A DNA stretch of 7,710 nt from an uncultured Loktanella sp. (GCA_913061335.1 CAJXTP010000139.1:1-7710), one strand, 5' to 3'. Counted from the stretch's first letter, positions 1 to 6,591 are shown. The notes: a model not told the origin generated them from the letters alone. Program-made: numbers and translations.

Positions 1-689
1 CAACCAAAGCGCGCGTCAGCCATGATTTCCGGATCGTCTGCAAAAAGGCAATCGCACCCCTGCAAACGCCGATCATCATCTTGGGTGGCATCCTTGTTGG
101 CGTCTTCACCCCAACCGAAGCCTCCGCCGTCGCCGTCGCCTACGCGCTGATCGTGTCGTTCTTTGTGCTGCGATCAATGAACGGGCGCGACTTGCTTGAC
201 GTCTTGCAAAAGTCGGCGCTGTCCACGGCGGCAGTCTTGGTTCTTGTCGGCGCAGCGGTGGCATTCAAAACGGTGGTCTCACTGTCCTACGCGCCGCAAA
301 TCCTGTCGGATTACATTTTGTCCCTGTCGGAAAACCCGCTGATCCTGCTGTTTCTCATCAACATCCTGCTGTTCATCGTGGGCATGTTCCTCGATGCGGG
401 GCCCGCGATTATCATCCTCGGGCCAATCCTCGGGCCAATCTTCGTGGACCTCGGCGTGCACCCTGTGCATTTCGCGATCATCATGTCGGTGAACCTGACC
501 GTGGGGCTGGCGACACCCCCCATGGGGCTCGTCTTATTCGTGGCCTCATCGGTCTCCGGCGAAAAAGTCGAAACCATCGCACGGGCAATCCTGCCATTCC
601 TTGCAGTCGAAGTCGTGGTGATCTTCATGATCACCTACATTCCGGCCATTTCCATGACGATCCCCCGCCTAACGGGCTTCGTTCAATAA
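1..689 (+). CDS. dctM: TRAP transporter large permease DctM, C-terminal half (5' truncated by window edge)
   Basis: This is the large inner-membrane subunit of a tripartite ATP-independent periplasmic (TRAP) transporter. It carries the sodium-coupled translocation path for a solute delivered by DctP. The frame is open from base 3 with no start, giving 228 visible residues of a family of about 430. Family hallmarks are visible: GGILVGVFTPTEA at about residues 28-40, GMFLDAGPAIIILGPILGP in the middle, and NLTVGLATPPMGLVLFVAS near the C-terminus. Four or more hydrophobic stretches fit the second half of the permease, ending in a TM segment and a short tail. The small subunit DctQ is presumably further upstream, outside the window. 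The dctP gene follows 44 bp downstream on the same strand, so the two are probably one operon. The transported substrate cannot be told from this half. Confidence 0.95.
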   Translation, partial: TKARVSHDFRIVCKKAIAPLQTPIIILGGILVGVFTPTEASAVAVAYALIVSFFVLRSMNGRDLLDVLQKSALSTAAVLVLVGAAVAFKTVVSLSYAPQILSDYILSLSENPLILLFLINILLFIVGMFLDAGPAIIILGPILGPIFVDLGVHPVHFAIIMSVNLTVGLATPPMGLVLFVASSVSGEKVETIARAILPFLAVEVVVIFMITYIPAISMTIPRLTGFVQ

Positions 690-690
690 A

Positions 691-703
691 GGGGGAAACC
701 CCC
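691..703 (+). other. Intercistronic GC hairpin between dctM and dctP
   Basis: GGGGG-AAA-CCCCC forms a perfect 5-bp all-GC stem with a 3-base loop, starting one base after the dctM stop codon. No T-run follows, so it is unlikely to be a full intrinsic terminator. By analogy with intercistronic hairpins in other transporter operons, it may slow exonucleases or mark an RNA processing site that lets dctM and dctP mRNA levels differ. That role is inference. Confidence 0.45.
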
Positions 704-733
704 AAACCGACCAACGCATAAGGGAGAAATCAC

Positions 734-1792
734 ATGCTCAAAGGTCTCATCACAGGCGCCATCGCGGCGACCCTGCTCGCGGGTACGGCAGTCGCCGACG
801 CGCATAAAGAGTTCACAATTCGCGCCACCGCGAACTCGAACGAAAACGACGAAGACTATGACGGTCTTGTTGTGTTCAAAAACTTCGTCGAATCCGCGTC
901 CAACGGACGTGTCGGCGTTGAAATCTTCATGGGCACACAGCTTTGCGGTAACGGCGCTGAATGCCTCGAAGGGGTGGCCGAAGGGTCTATCGACGTCTAC
1001 ATCACGACATCCGGCGGTGCGGCTGGCATCATGCCATTCGTGCAGGTTCTCGACCTGCCATACCTGATGGCCGATGACCGCGTGGCCGAAGCCGTGCTGA
1101 CTGGCGACTTCACACGCAAAATGCGCGACATGGGCCTTGAGGCCACTGACGGCGCACTGCGTCTGATGACCATTGGTAACACTGGCGGCTGGCGCAACTT
1201 CGCGAACACGCGGCGTCGTGTGCAGACACCAACCGACATGGAAGGTCTGAAAATCCGGACCGTGGTCGCCGATCTGCCACAAGAACTCGTGCGCGCACTT
1301 GGCGCGTCCCCGACCCCGATCCCATGGCCTGAACTCTTCACATCGTTCCAGACGGGCGTTGTTGAAGGCTCCAAAAACGGGATCACCGACATCATGGGCA
1401 TGAAATTCCCTGATGCGGGCCTGCAGTACGTCACGCTCGACGGTCACGCCTACATGGGCGCGTTGTGGTTCATGAACAACGATAACTTCCTTGGCATGCC
1501 AGAAGACCTGCGCCGCGTTGTTGTCGACGGGTTCTCTCAGTTGCAGCAAGCAACATTCGCATCACCAAAGCGTAAATCAATCGAAGCATACGCAGCTTTC
1601 GTTGAAGGCGGCGGCGATCTGTATGTGCCAAGCCCAGCTGAAAAAGCCATGTTTGCAGCTGCAGCTGGTCCAGTCCAAGACTGGTTCACAGGTAACATTG
1701 ACGGCGGTGAAGAAATCCTTTCCGCTCTCAAAGACGCCGTATCAGCAGCCGAAGCTGATCTGGCAACAGCCTACGCAGCCGATCTAAACTAA
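734..1792 (+). CDS. dctP: TRAP transporter periplasmic solute-binding protein, DctP family
   Basis: This is the periplasmic receptor that captures the solute and hands it to the DctQM membrane complex. It has 352 residues, normal for the family. The start is supported by AAGGGAG at 720-726, 7 bases before the ATG, and by a signal peptide: residues 1-23 have a short K-containing n-region, a hydrophobic core and AVADA before the mature HKEFTIR. Family features include the segment GGAAGIMPFVQVLDLPYL (about 94-111). There is also TPTDMEGLKIRT (165-176), whose Arg175 matches the position that usually salt-bridges the ligand carboxylate. The region around 198-222 (PWPELFTSFQTGVVEG) is the hinge and substrate-loop part. 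The only two cysteines, Cys71 and Cys77, are close together and may form a disulfide. The last 80 codons use clearly different alanine codons from the rest. The ligand is unknown; a carboxylate is the default guess. Confidence 0.93.
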   Translation: MLKGLITGAIAATLLAGTAVADAHKEFTIRATANSNENDEDYDGLVVFKNFVESASNGRVGVEIFMGTQLCGNGAECLEGVAEGSIDVYITTSGGAAGIMPFVQVLDLPYLMADDRVAEAVLTGDFTRKMRDMGLEATDGALRLMTIGNTGGWRNFANTRRRVQTPTDMEGLKIRTVVADLPQELVRALGASPTPIPWPELFTSFQTGVVEGSKNGITDIMGMKFPDAGLQYVTLDGHAYMGALWFMNNDNFLGMPEDLRRVVVDGFSQLQQATFASPKRKSIEAYAAFVEGGGDLYVPSPAEKAMFAAAAGPVQDWFTGNIDGGEEILSALKDAVSAAEADLATAYAADLN

Positions 1793-1814
1793 GCGTTAGT
1801 AGCGCCAGATAAAC

Positions 1815-1845
1815 AAAAGGGCCGCCCATTTAGGTGGCCCTTTTT
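1815..1845. terminator. Bidirectional rho-independent terminator between dctP and the usp gene
   Basis: AAAAGGGCCGCC (1815-1826) pairs with GGTGGCCCTTTT (1833-1844) around a 6-base loop, with one G-U pair. The run of T on the right (1841-1845) terminates plus-strand transcription of dctP. The A-run on the left gives U on the minus strand, so the same stem can end the convergent stress-protein transcript whose stop codon is at 1858-1860. Confidence 0.88.
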
Positions 1846-1857
1846 CATCAAACAGTG

Positions 1858-2304
1858 TCAGGTGACCGACAGGCAAGCGCATTTTGCCAAGTGATTTATT
1901 CTTTGCGATGTGCTGCCTTGTACAAGCGCGCTCAGGCTACCAAGACCACGGCGGCCTGAAACAATCAAATCAGCGCCGATTTTTTCAGCGCAGTTCGCGA
2001 TTTCTTCGGCAGGATCTCCCAACGCCATATAGGTTTTCGTGATGGTCTGACTATTTGCTTTTGCAATCGCCTTGCCGCCATTCAGCACCTTTTCACCGGC
2101 CTTTTTGACCTGATCTTCGGATGGCATGGTTGTCACCGCATGATACCCCGTCATGGCGCCCATGGCGAAAGCTACAGTTTTAGGTTGAGGAGTATGCACG
2201 AGGTGTAATTCTGACTCGTATTTACTGGCCAATTCGCACGCCAGTTTCAAAGCAGTTTCTGCCATCTCCGAACCGTCGATACCGACTACAATCTTGCTAA
2301 ACAT
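1858..2304 (-). CDS. Universal stress protein (Usp), ATP-binding type
   Basis: This is a cytosolic protein of the UspA superfamily, 148 residues, the normal single-domain length. The N-terminus MFSKIVVGIDGSE carries the first beta strand and the nucleotide-contacting Asp10. Near the C-terminus Gly117-RR-Gly120-(9 residues)-Gly130-Ser131 matches the G-2X-G-9X-G(S/T) signature of ATP-binding, UspFG/MJ0577-like members. The start is supported by a purine-rich AAGGAAGGA stretch just upstream. The gene has its own upstream region with a perfect FNR box and shares a terminator with the convergent dctP. Usp genes often accompany TRAP transporters; in Halomonas the TeaD protein of this type modulates the TeaABC ectoine transporter. 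Here the gene is convergent rather than in the operon, so a transporter link is only a possibility. An FNR-controlled low-oxygen stress role is the better-supported reading. Confidence 0.93.
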   Translation of the reverse strand: MFSKIVVGIDGSEMAETALKLACELASKYESELHLVHTPQPKTVAFAMGAMTGYHAVTTMPSEDQVKKAGEKVLNGGKAIAKANSQTITKTYMALGDPAEEIANCAEKIGADLIVSGRRGLGSLSALVQGSTSQRINHLAKCACLSVT

Positions 2305-2336
2305 TCCTTGTCCTTCCTTTTGCTAAGTACAAAGCA

Positions 2337-2342
2337 AACATA
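2337..2342 (-). promoter_or_regulatory. Possible -10 element of the FNR-dependent usp promoter
   Basis: On the minus strand these bases read TATGTT, matching TATAAT at four of six positions. Transcription starting near 2330 would put the FNR box centre close to -41, the spacing of class II FNR-activated promoters, where no good -35 is needed. The leader would be about 25 nt. Weak on its own; supported mainly by its distance to the box. Confidence 0.4.
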
Positions 2343-2363
2343 TCTGAAAGGTCAAAATTGTCC

Positions 2364-2377
2364 TTGATGTACATCAA
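2364..2377 (-). promoter_or_regulatory. FNR/FnrL-type binding site upstream of usp
   Basis: TTGATGTACATCAA is a perfect 14-bp palindrome and an exact match to the FNR-family consensus TTGAT-N4-ATCAA. It lies 60 bp upstream of the stress-protein ATG, in the 128-bp gap between the Sel1 gene stop and usp. FnrL, an oxygen-sensing iron-sulfur regulator, is the likely ligand in Rhodobacterales; Dnr/NnrR-type nitric-oxide regulators read nearly the same site. The rest of the gap shows no terminator for the Sel1 gene, so read-through from it into usp is possible. Confidence 0.82.
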
Positions 2378-2432
2378 TATCGAAAGCTCAGGGCGCCTTG
2401 ATCGACCGCGTTTATATTGGACAATGCAAAAA

Positions 2433-2915
2433 TCACCGAAACGGATACATCCAAACCCTGTAATCCCCAATCAGCACCCTTGCCCGCGCAATCTGTTCTT
2501 TTGTCATGCGTGGGGTGATTTCATTCAAACTATCGGGCGCATCCACGTCCCCACCGATGGACGAAAGCGCATACCACAGGTAGGCTCGTACCAGATCAGG
2601 GCTCGGCACGCCGCGCCCCACTTCGTAATACCACCCTAGCCCAGATTGTGCGCCCGCATGCCCCTTCAACGACGCCCGCAGATACCAGTCAAATGCCCGC
2701 TCGTAGTCGACGGGCGTACCAAGCCCAAGCGCGTACATGACACCGATCAGCTCTTCGGCTTCGGCATTGCCGGATCGCGCATAGATTTCAAATTCCGTGC
2801 GGGCCTCAACAAACTGCTGGGCCTCCATCAGATCGCGCGCGCGCTCCATATCGGCGGCGGCTGGCGTGGCCAAAAACGACATATGCAAAACATATGCAAA
2901 AATTATGCTTTTCAT
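2433..2915 (-). CDS. Exported Sel1-repeat (TPR-like) protein
   Basis: This 160-residue protein probably acts in the periplasm as a small protein-interaction module; no enzymatic motif is present. Residues 1-21 form a signal peptide: Lys2, hydrophobic IIFAYVL, then ATPAAA before Asp22. An N-terminal helical part (22-48, rich in E, R and A) precedes two Sel1-type repeats. The first is about 49-84 (GNAEAEELIGVMYALGLG, DYERAFDWYLRASLKG). The second is about 85-120 (HAGAQSGLGWYYEVGRGV, DLVRAYLWYALSS). The tail TPRMTKEQIARARVL is typical of this group. I chose the ATG at 2915 rather than the one at 2996 because it begins the signal peptide and has AAGGA about 10 bases upstream. The extension up to 2996 adds Cys-rich nonsense antisense to the peroxidase. 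Its first 33 bp overlap the divergent peroxidase gene. Confidence 0.85.
   Translation of the reverse strand: MKSIIFAYVLHMSFLATPAAADMERARDLMEAQQFVEARTEFEIYARSGNAEAEELIGVMYALGLGTPVDYERAFDWYLRASLKGHAGAQSGLGWYYEVGRGVPSPDLVRAYLWYALSSIGGDVDAPDSLNEITPRMTKEQIARARVLIGDYRVWMYPFR
2880..2901. repeat. Perfect 11-bp tandem duplication at the shared start region
   Basis: CATATGCAAAA occurs twice head to tail (2880-2890 and 2891-2901). The first copy holds the ATG of the peroxidase gene. On the minus strand the repeat encodes part of the Sel1 signal peptide core (FAYVLHM). The unit is not a multiple of three, so losing or gaining one copy would shift both reading frames relative to their starts. Confidence 0.9.
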
Positions 2916-4196
2916 ACAGCGGTTTTCCTTACCCTTGCAGGGCCAGCAACAGCCCAAATCACGGCTGATGATTACATCGCTATCGACATGGATCAAGCCC
3001 GCATCGGTAGATTACTTTTCTATGATAAGATACTGTCAGGAAACAAAAATATCTCATGTGGGACCTGCCACCACCATGATCTTGCAGGTGGCGACGGTCT
3101 GTCGCTTGGCATCGGTGAAGGTGGCGTTGGTGTCGGTCCCAAACGTACAGCCGGAACAGGCGATAGCCGCATCCTAAAACGCATCCCAAGAAACGCCCCA
3201 AGCCTTTGGAATCTTGGACATAAAGACATATCCGTGCTGTTCCACGATGGCCGCCTCACGGCCGCAGATACATACGGAAACGGCTTCAATTCCCCCGCCG
3301 AAGAATGGCTACCAGAAGGATTAAATTCCCTGCTCGCCGCCCAAGCGCTTTTCCCGCTGACCGCCCAATTTGAGATGGCCGGAAACCCGCGTGAAAACGA
3401 AATCGCAGGCGCCATCCACGACCGCCCCGACACGGCGTGGCCAATCATTGCCAAACGTGTTCGCACCATTCCTGAATACGCGAACATGTTCGTGCAAGCC
3501 TTTGATAATATAGACGAAACTACAGACATAGGAATTGTCGAAATTGGCAACGCCTTGGGTGCATTTATCGCTGCGGAATGGCAATCCTACGACAGCCCAT
3601 ATGACGCGTGGCAAACAGGAACACCCCTGCCAGACGCCGCCGAACGCGGCCGCCAATTGTTCTTTTCCTCGGCGCGCTGCGCATCATGCCACGCTGGCGA
3701 TTTGTTCACAGATCAGTCGTTTCACGCGCTCGGGTTGCCCGCTTTCGGCCCAGGTCGCACACGCGCATGGGATCAAATCCCCCGCGACGTCGGCCGCATG
3801 GGTAAAACAAGCCTACAATCAGATGCTTATAAGTTTAGGACACCCAGCTTACGCAACGTGGCGCTTACTGCGCCTTACGGACACAATGGCGCGATGCCGA
3901 CGCTGCAATCAATGATCCAACACCACGCTAACCCCACCGCGTCGTCCGCCGCATGGACGCAAGACATGGCGACTCTGCCTGATGTGCCATGGCTGGCGGC
4001 AACTGACTTTGCAATTCGTGAAGATCGCGCCGAAATGGCTCGTCAATCCGCAGCAATTACGAAAGGATCAGTTTTTATTTCTATGCAAGAAATCAACGAT
4101 CTAGAGGCTTTTCTTAATGCGCTTACTGGCGTCACTGCATTGTCCCGCCCGTTGGGTCGCCCCGACACCGTACCCAGCGGCTTGCCGGTTGATTAA
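2883..4196 (+). CDS. Periplasmic di-heme cytochrome c peroxidase / MauG-family protein
   Basis: This is a periplasmic c-type cytochrome expected to reduce hydrogen peroxide or to oxidise a protein partner, as MauG does. It has 437 residues. A signal peptide (hydrophobic AVFLTLAG, then PATA before Gln25) precedes two heme sites: Cys59-GT-Cys62-His63 and Cys266-AS-Cys269-His270. Between them FHDGR (120-124) and FEMAGNP (163-169) match conserved family segments. After the second heme come FRTPSLRNVALTAPYGHNG (318-336) with distal His334, then a His pair, His347 and His348. His348 is 14 residues after His334, where classical peroxidases have Met and MauG has Tyr. ATG 2883 is chosen because the frame continues upstream only as antisense of the Sel1 gene and no closer in-frame start precedes the signal core. 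No convincing ribosome-binding site is visible. The Sel1 gene overlaps divergently, and the stop abuts the convergent glycerate kinase stop. Confidence 0.9.
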   Translation: MQNICKNYAFHTAVFLTLAGPATAQITADDYIAIDMDQARIGRLLFYDKILSGNKNISCGTCHHHDLAGGDGLSLGIGEGGVGVGPKRTAGTGDSRILKRIPRNAPSLWNLGHKDISVLFHDGRLTAADTYGNGFNSPAEEWLPEGLNSLLAAQALFPLTAQFEMAGNPRENEIAGAIHDRPDTAWPIIAKRVRTIPEYANMFVQAFDNIDETTDIGIVEIGNALGAFIAAEWQSYDSPYDAWQTGTPLPDAAERGRQLFFSSARCASCHAGDLFTDQSFHALGLPAFGPGRTRAWDQIPRDVGRMGKTSLQSDAYKFRTPSLRNVALTAPYGHNGAMPTLQSMIQHHANPTASSAAWTQDMATLPDVPWLAATDFAIREDRAEMARQSAAITKGSVFISMQEINDLEAFLNALTGVTALSRPLGRPDTVPSGLPVD

Positions 4197-5384
4197 CTAG
4201 CGGATCAACACACCAAGGTCCGCGACATTTGTCCCCGTGGCACCAGTCATTAACAGGTCACCAGCCAACCCCAGAGCGGCGTAACTGTCGTTATTGGCAA
4301 GCAGCGCGTCAATATCACCACCTGCGGCTTCAATCCTGCCCAGTGTGCCTGCGTCAACAAGCCCTCCAGCCGCATCCACGGGCCCGTCGCGCCCATCAGT
4401 TCCGCCCGCAAGACAAGTGAAGTCACCCCATCCACGCTGTCTTGCTTCACATGCAATACGCAGCGCAAGCTCTTGATTTCGTCCACCTTTACCTGTTCCT
4501 GAAATTTGAACAGTCGTCTCACCGCCCCACACCGTGATGCCGGGGCACGCGTGATCACAGATCAGCCGTGCGGCGGCAGATACGTCGCCCTCTACTGGCG
4601 TCAAAATCGGCGATATGCCCTGTTGGGTGGCGACCATCGCGGCCACACTTTGGCTGTTTGAACCCACCAGAACATTGTGCGCGGATGGCAATGAATATTG
4701 GACGTCTGCAGTCTCAAGATGGGTCCGGACGGCCAGAGGCGTCGCTTCCCAAATACCTGCCTCGCGCAACACTGAAATCGCCTGCGCAGATGTGCCCAGT
4801 GGCGGGGCCGTAGGGCCGCTTGCGATAGTTGACAGGTCGTCCCCCACTACGTCGGACAAAATCAGAGCGGTTACGGGGTAAAAACAATGGCGCAGCATAC
4901 CGCCGCCTTTGAGGTCCGACACCTGCTGCCGGATCAAGTTCATCTTGCCAATGCTTAAGCCCGAAGCCAGCAGCACCATATTAAGCGCCGACTTGTCGGC
5001 GAGTGTCAGCAATCCAGCAGGCGCAGGCAACAAAGCCGACCCGCCGCCCGATATCAAAACGAGGACTGGACCCGCGGCCTGCTCTAGCGCTGAGATCACC
5101 GCATGCGCGGCCTTGGCGCCAGCCATATCTGGGACTGGGTGACCAGCAGCAAACACCTGCGCGCCTGCGACAGGTTTGGCATTTTCAGAGTTGGTTACAA
5201 TGATGCACGGCACCTGAAAGGCCGCCAGCGCTGCTTGTGCCATACGGCTGGCCGCCTTGCCCACAGCGATGATCAGTGCAGGTGTCGGCACTTCGGTCAC
5301 AGCACGCGCAACAGCGCCGTAAGGGTCCGCTGCCGCAACGCCAACGTCAAACATATGGCGGGCAACCGCGCGATTATCAGTCAT
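4197..5384 (-). CDS. gckA: Glycerate 2-kinase (GckA / DUF4147-MOFRL family)
   Basis: This cytosolic kinase converts D-glycerate and ATP to 2-phosphoglycerate, joining glyoxylate, serine or tartrate breakdown to lower glycolysis. Family members are often mislabelled hydroxypyruvate reductase (TtuD). It has 395 residues, slightly short because the N-terminus is compact. Visible signatures are AVGKAA (Lys43), ISGGGSALL (111-119), and KMNLIRQQVSDLKGGG (147-162). SDVVGDDLSTIASGPT (177-192) is also present. In the C-terminal MOFRL domain there are GGETTVQISGTGKGGRNQE (287-305), GGTDGRDGPVDAAGG (327-341) and TGATGTNVADL (380-390). The ATG at 5384 has AAGGA about 9 bases upstream. It overlaps the stop of the upstream membrane protein gene by 8 nt, so it is the last gene of a three-gene operon and probably translationally coupled. 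Its stop codon directly touches that of the convergent peroxidase gene, with no terminator between. Confidence 0.93.
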   Translation of the reverse strand: MTDNRAVARHMFDVGVAAADPYGAVARAVTEVPTPALIIAVGKAASRMAQAALAAFQVPCIIVTNSENAKPVAGAQVFAAGHPVPDMAGAKAAHAVISALEQAAGPVLVLISGGGSALLPAPAGLLTLADKSALNMVLLASGLSIGKMNLIRQQVSDLKGGGMLRHCFYPVTALILSDVVGDDLSTIASGPTAPPLGTSAQAISVLREAGIWEATPLAVRTHLETADVQYSLPSAHNVLVGSNSQSVAAMVATQQGISPILTPVEGDVSAAARLICDHACPGITVWGGETTVQISGTGKGGRNQELALRIACEARQRGWGDFTCLAGGTDGRDGPVDAAGGLVDAGTLGRIEAAGGDIDALLANNDSYAALGLAGDLLMTGATGTNVADLGVLIR

Positions 5385-6591
5385 GGGGAATGTTCCTTAG
5401 ATGGGCTTTTGCAATCAGTGCGGCCATGCGTTGCACAGCGTCAAGCTCTACCTCCGTTGATGGACTTGATTGCAGTGCCGGCATCGCCAAGGCGAGCAGT
5501 TGGCGCGGCTCTTGCCCGAGGTCCAAGATATGCGTGGCTCCAAAGCGGGTGAACAAATGTACTATATGATCGGCGGCCTTTGGGTCCAACGCAGGCGGGT
5601 CTGATTTGCGTAAGACCGGGCTGGCTGCAAAAATACGGGTCAGCGCGGCAGGGTCAAACCCTGACAAGTCGGCGGGTGTGATCACAACTGCGCCCGCAAC
5701 CATCGGATGCGCCTGCAAGCCGCGCAAAAACGCGAGCGGGCTGTCCAGCGGTGCCCGTGCCATATGCGCGATCAGCCCTGCGCTTTGGGCAGATGTATGG
5801 CTTGCGCGGGTCTCGGACCACAGCCCTAGAACCAACATTGCACTTGTGCAAATCGCAACGCCAAGAATTACACCGTCACGGTCCGCGCCCGCCATTGCTG
5901 CGATCAATCCGCCTGTTAAAGCGCCGACTATCAAGGCGATCACGATTGGGGCAAACCCCGCCCTGTGGCTTGCGGTACCGCGTGCCAAACCGAGCGCTGC
6001 CCAGCACATAACAAGCACGCCGATCGCGGACATCTGGACCGGCAGGCGGATAAACTCCAGTAGGAAATCACTGGCGGCCAATGGGACCAAAACAACCAGC
6101 GACCACCCCAAGCGGCCTGCGCTTTCGTTCTCGGCCATGTTTAGGCTATCGCGGTCACGGGTGGCGATCATCGACCCTGCAATGGCAAAGCCCACGACTT
6201 GGAATGTTAGCAAACTCATCAAGCGCGCCGGATCTAAGGCGGTGCCATACCAAAACGCGGTTAGCGAAAATCCAACAGTGCCCGTGCCAATGACCCATTT
6301 CACCCAAACTGGGGCGTGCCGGCGCAACAGCCCTTCGGCCACAATCACAGCGGCCAAGGGGATCAATGCTGCCGCCAGCAATACGATTGACCTAAACCAT
6401 GCTCCGCCCGTCAGCACGATCAAAGCACGGCCTGCAAACAACATCATGGCCACGCGCAAGGCAAACACAAAGCGGCGGGTCAGCGGGTCGTCCGGCCTGC
6501 CGCTTTGCAGTGCGCCATGCACAATAGTCAAGCCGATCAAGCCAGCAGACGAAAGGAATAGGTCCGCGTGGGTAGTCGCAGCCGCAATCAT
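5377..6591 (-). CDS. Polytopic membrane protein with cytoplasmic C-terminal domain, function unknown
   Basis: I do not recognise this protein. With the start at 6591 it has 404 residues. About nine hydrophobic helices are visible, at roughly 11-29, 41-61, 65-88, 97-116, 124-143, 162-180, 187-204, 213-235 and 239-258. A soluble tail of about 145 residues follows. The tail (ATHILDLGQEPRQLLALAMP, then VELDAVQRMAALI) has the rhythm of the end of a GAF-like sensory domain, but that is a by-eye impression. There is no kinase, cyclase or transporter signature. Start choice: ATG at 6591 gives a 4-nt ATGA overlap with the stop of the upstream gene; ATGs at 6600 and 6624 are also in frame with no better ribosome site. 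It overlaps gckA by 8 nt downstream, so it is the middle gene of a coupled operon. Confidence 0.75.
   Translation of the reverse strand: MIAAATTHADLFLSSAGLIGLTIVHGALQSGRPDDPLTRRFVFALRVAMMLFAGRALIVLTGGAWFRSIVLLAAALIPLAAVIVAEGLLRRHAPVWVKWVIGTGTVGFSLTAFWYGTALDPARLMSLLTFQVVGFAIAGSMIATRDRDSLNMAENESAGRLGWSLVVLVPLAASDFLLEFIRLPVQMSAIGVLVMCWAALGLARGTASHRAGFAPIVIALIVGALTGGLIAAMAGADRDGVILGVAICTSAMLVLGLWSETRASHTSAQSAGLIAHMARAPLDSPLAFLRGLQAHPMVAGAVVITPADLSGFDPAALTRIFAASPVLRKSDPPALDPKAADHIVHLFTRFGATHILDLGQEPRQLLALAMPALQSSPSTEVELDAVQRMAALIAKAHLRNIPHD

Noticed and set aside
691..703. Hairpin after dctM as a transcription terminator
   Set aside because: The stem is short and no T-run follows, and dctP downstream needs transcription.
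683..1549. Long minus-strand open frame (288 codons) opposite dctP
   Set aside because: It mirrors the codon structure of dctP, is rich in Cys, His and Arg with no recognisable domain, and has no ribosome site; a shadow frame.
2646..2882. N-terminal extension of the peroxidase frame
   Set aside because: It is antisense to the Sel1 coding sequence, and using it would bury the signal peptide about 80 residues into the protein.
2916..2996. N-terminal extension of the Sel1 frame
   Set aside because: It would place the signal peptide internally, and a ribosome-binding site fits the ATG at 2915.
2905..3177. Alternative plus-strand start (MLFIQRF...) in another frame, suggesting a frameshift in the peroxidase
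   Set aside because: The main frame already has a complete signal peptide and both heme sites without a break, so no frameshift is needed.
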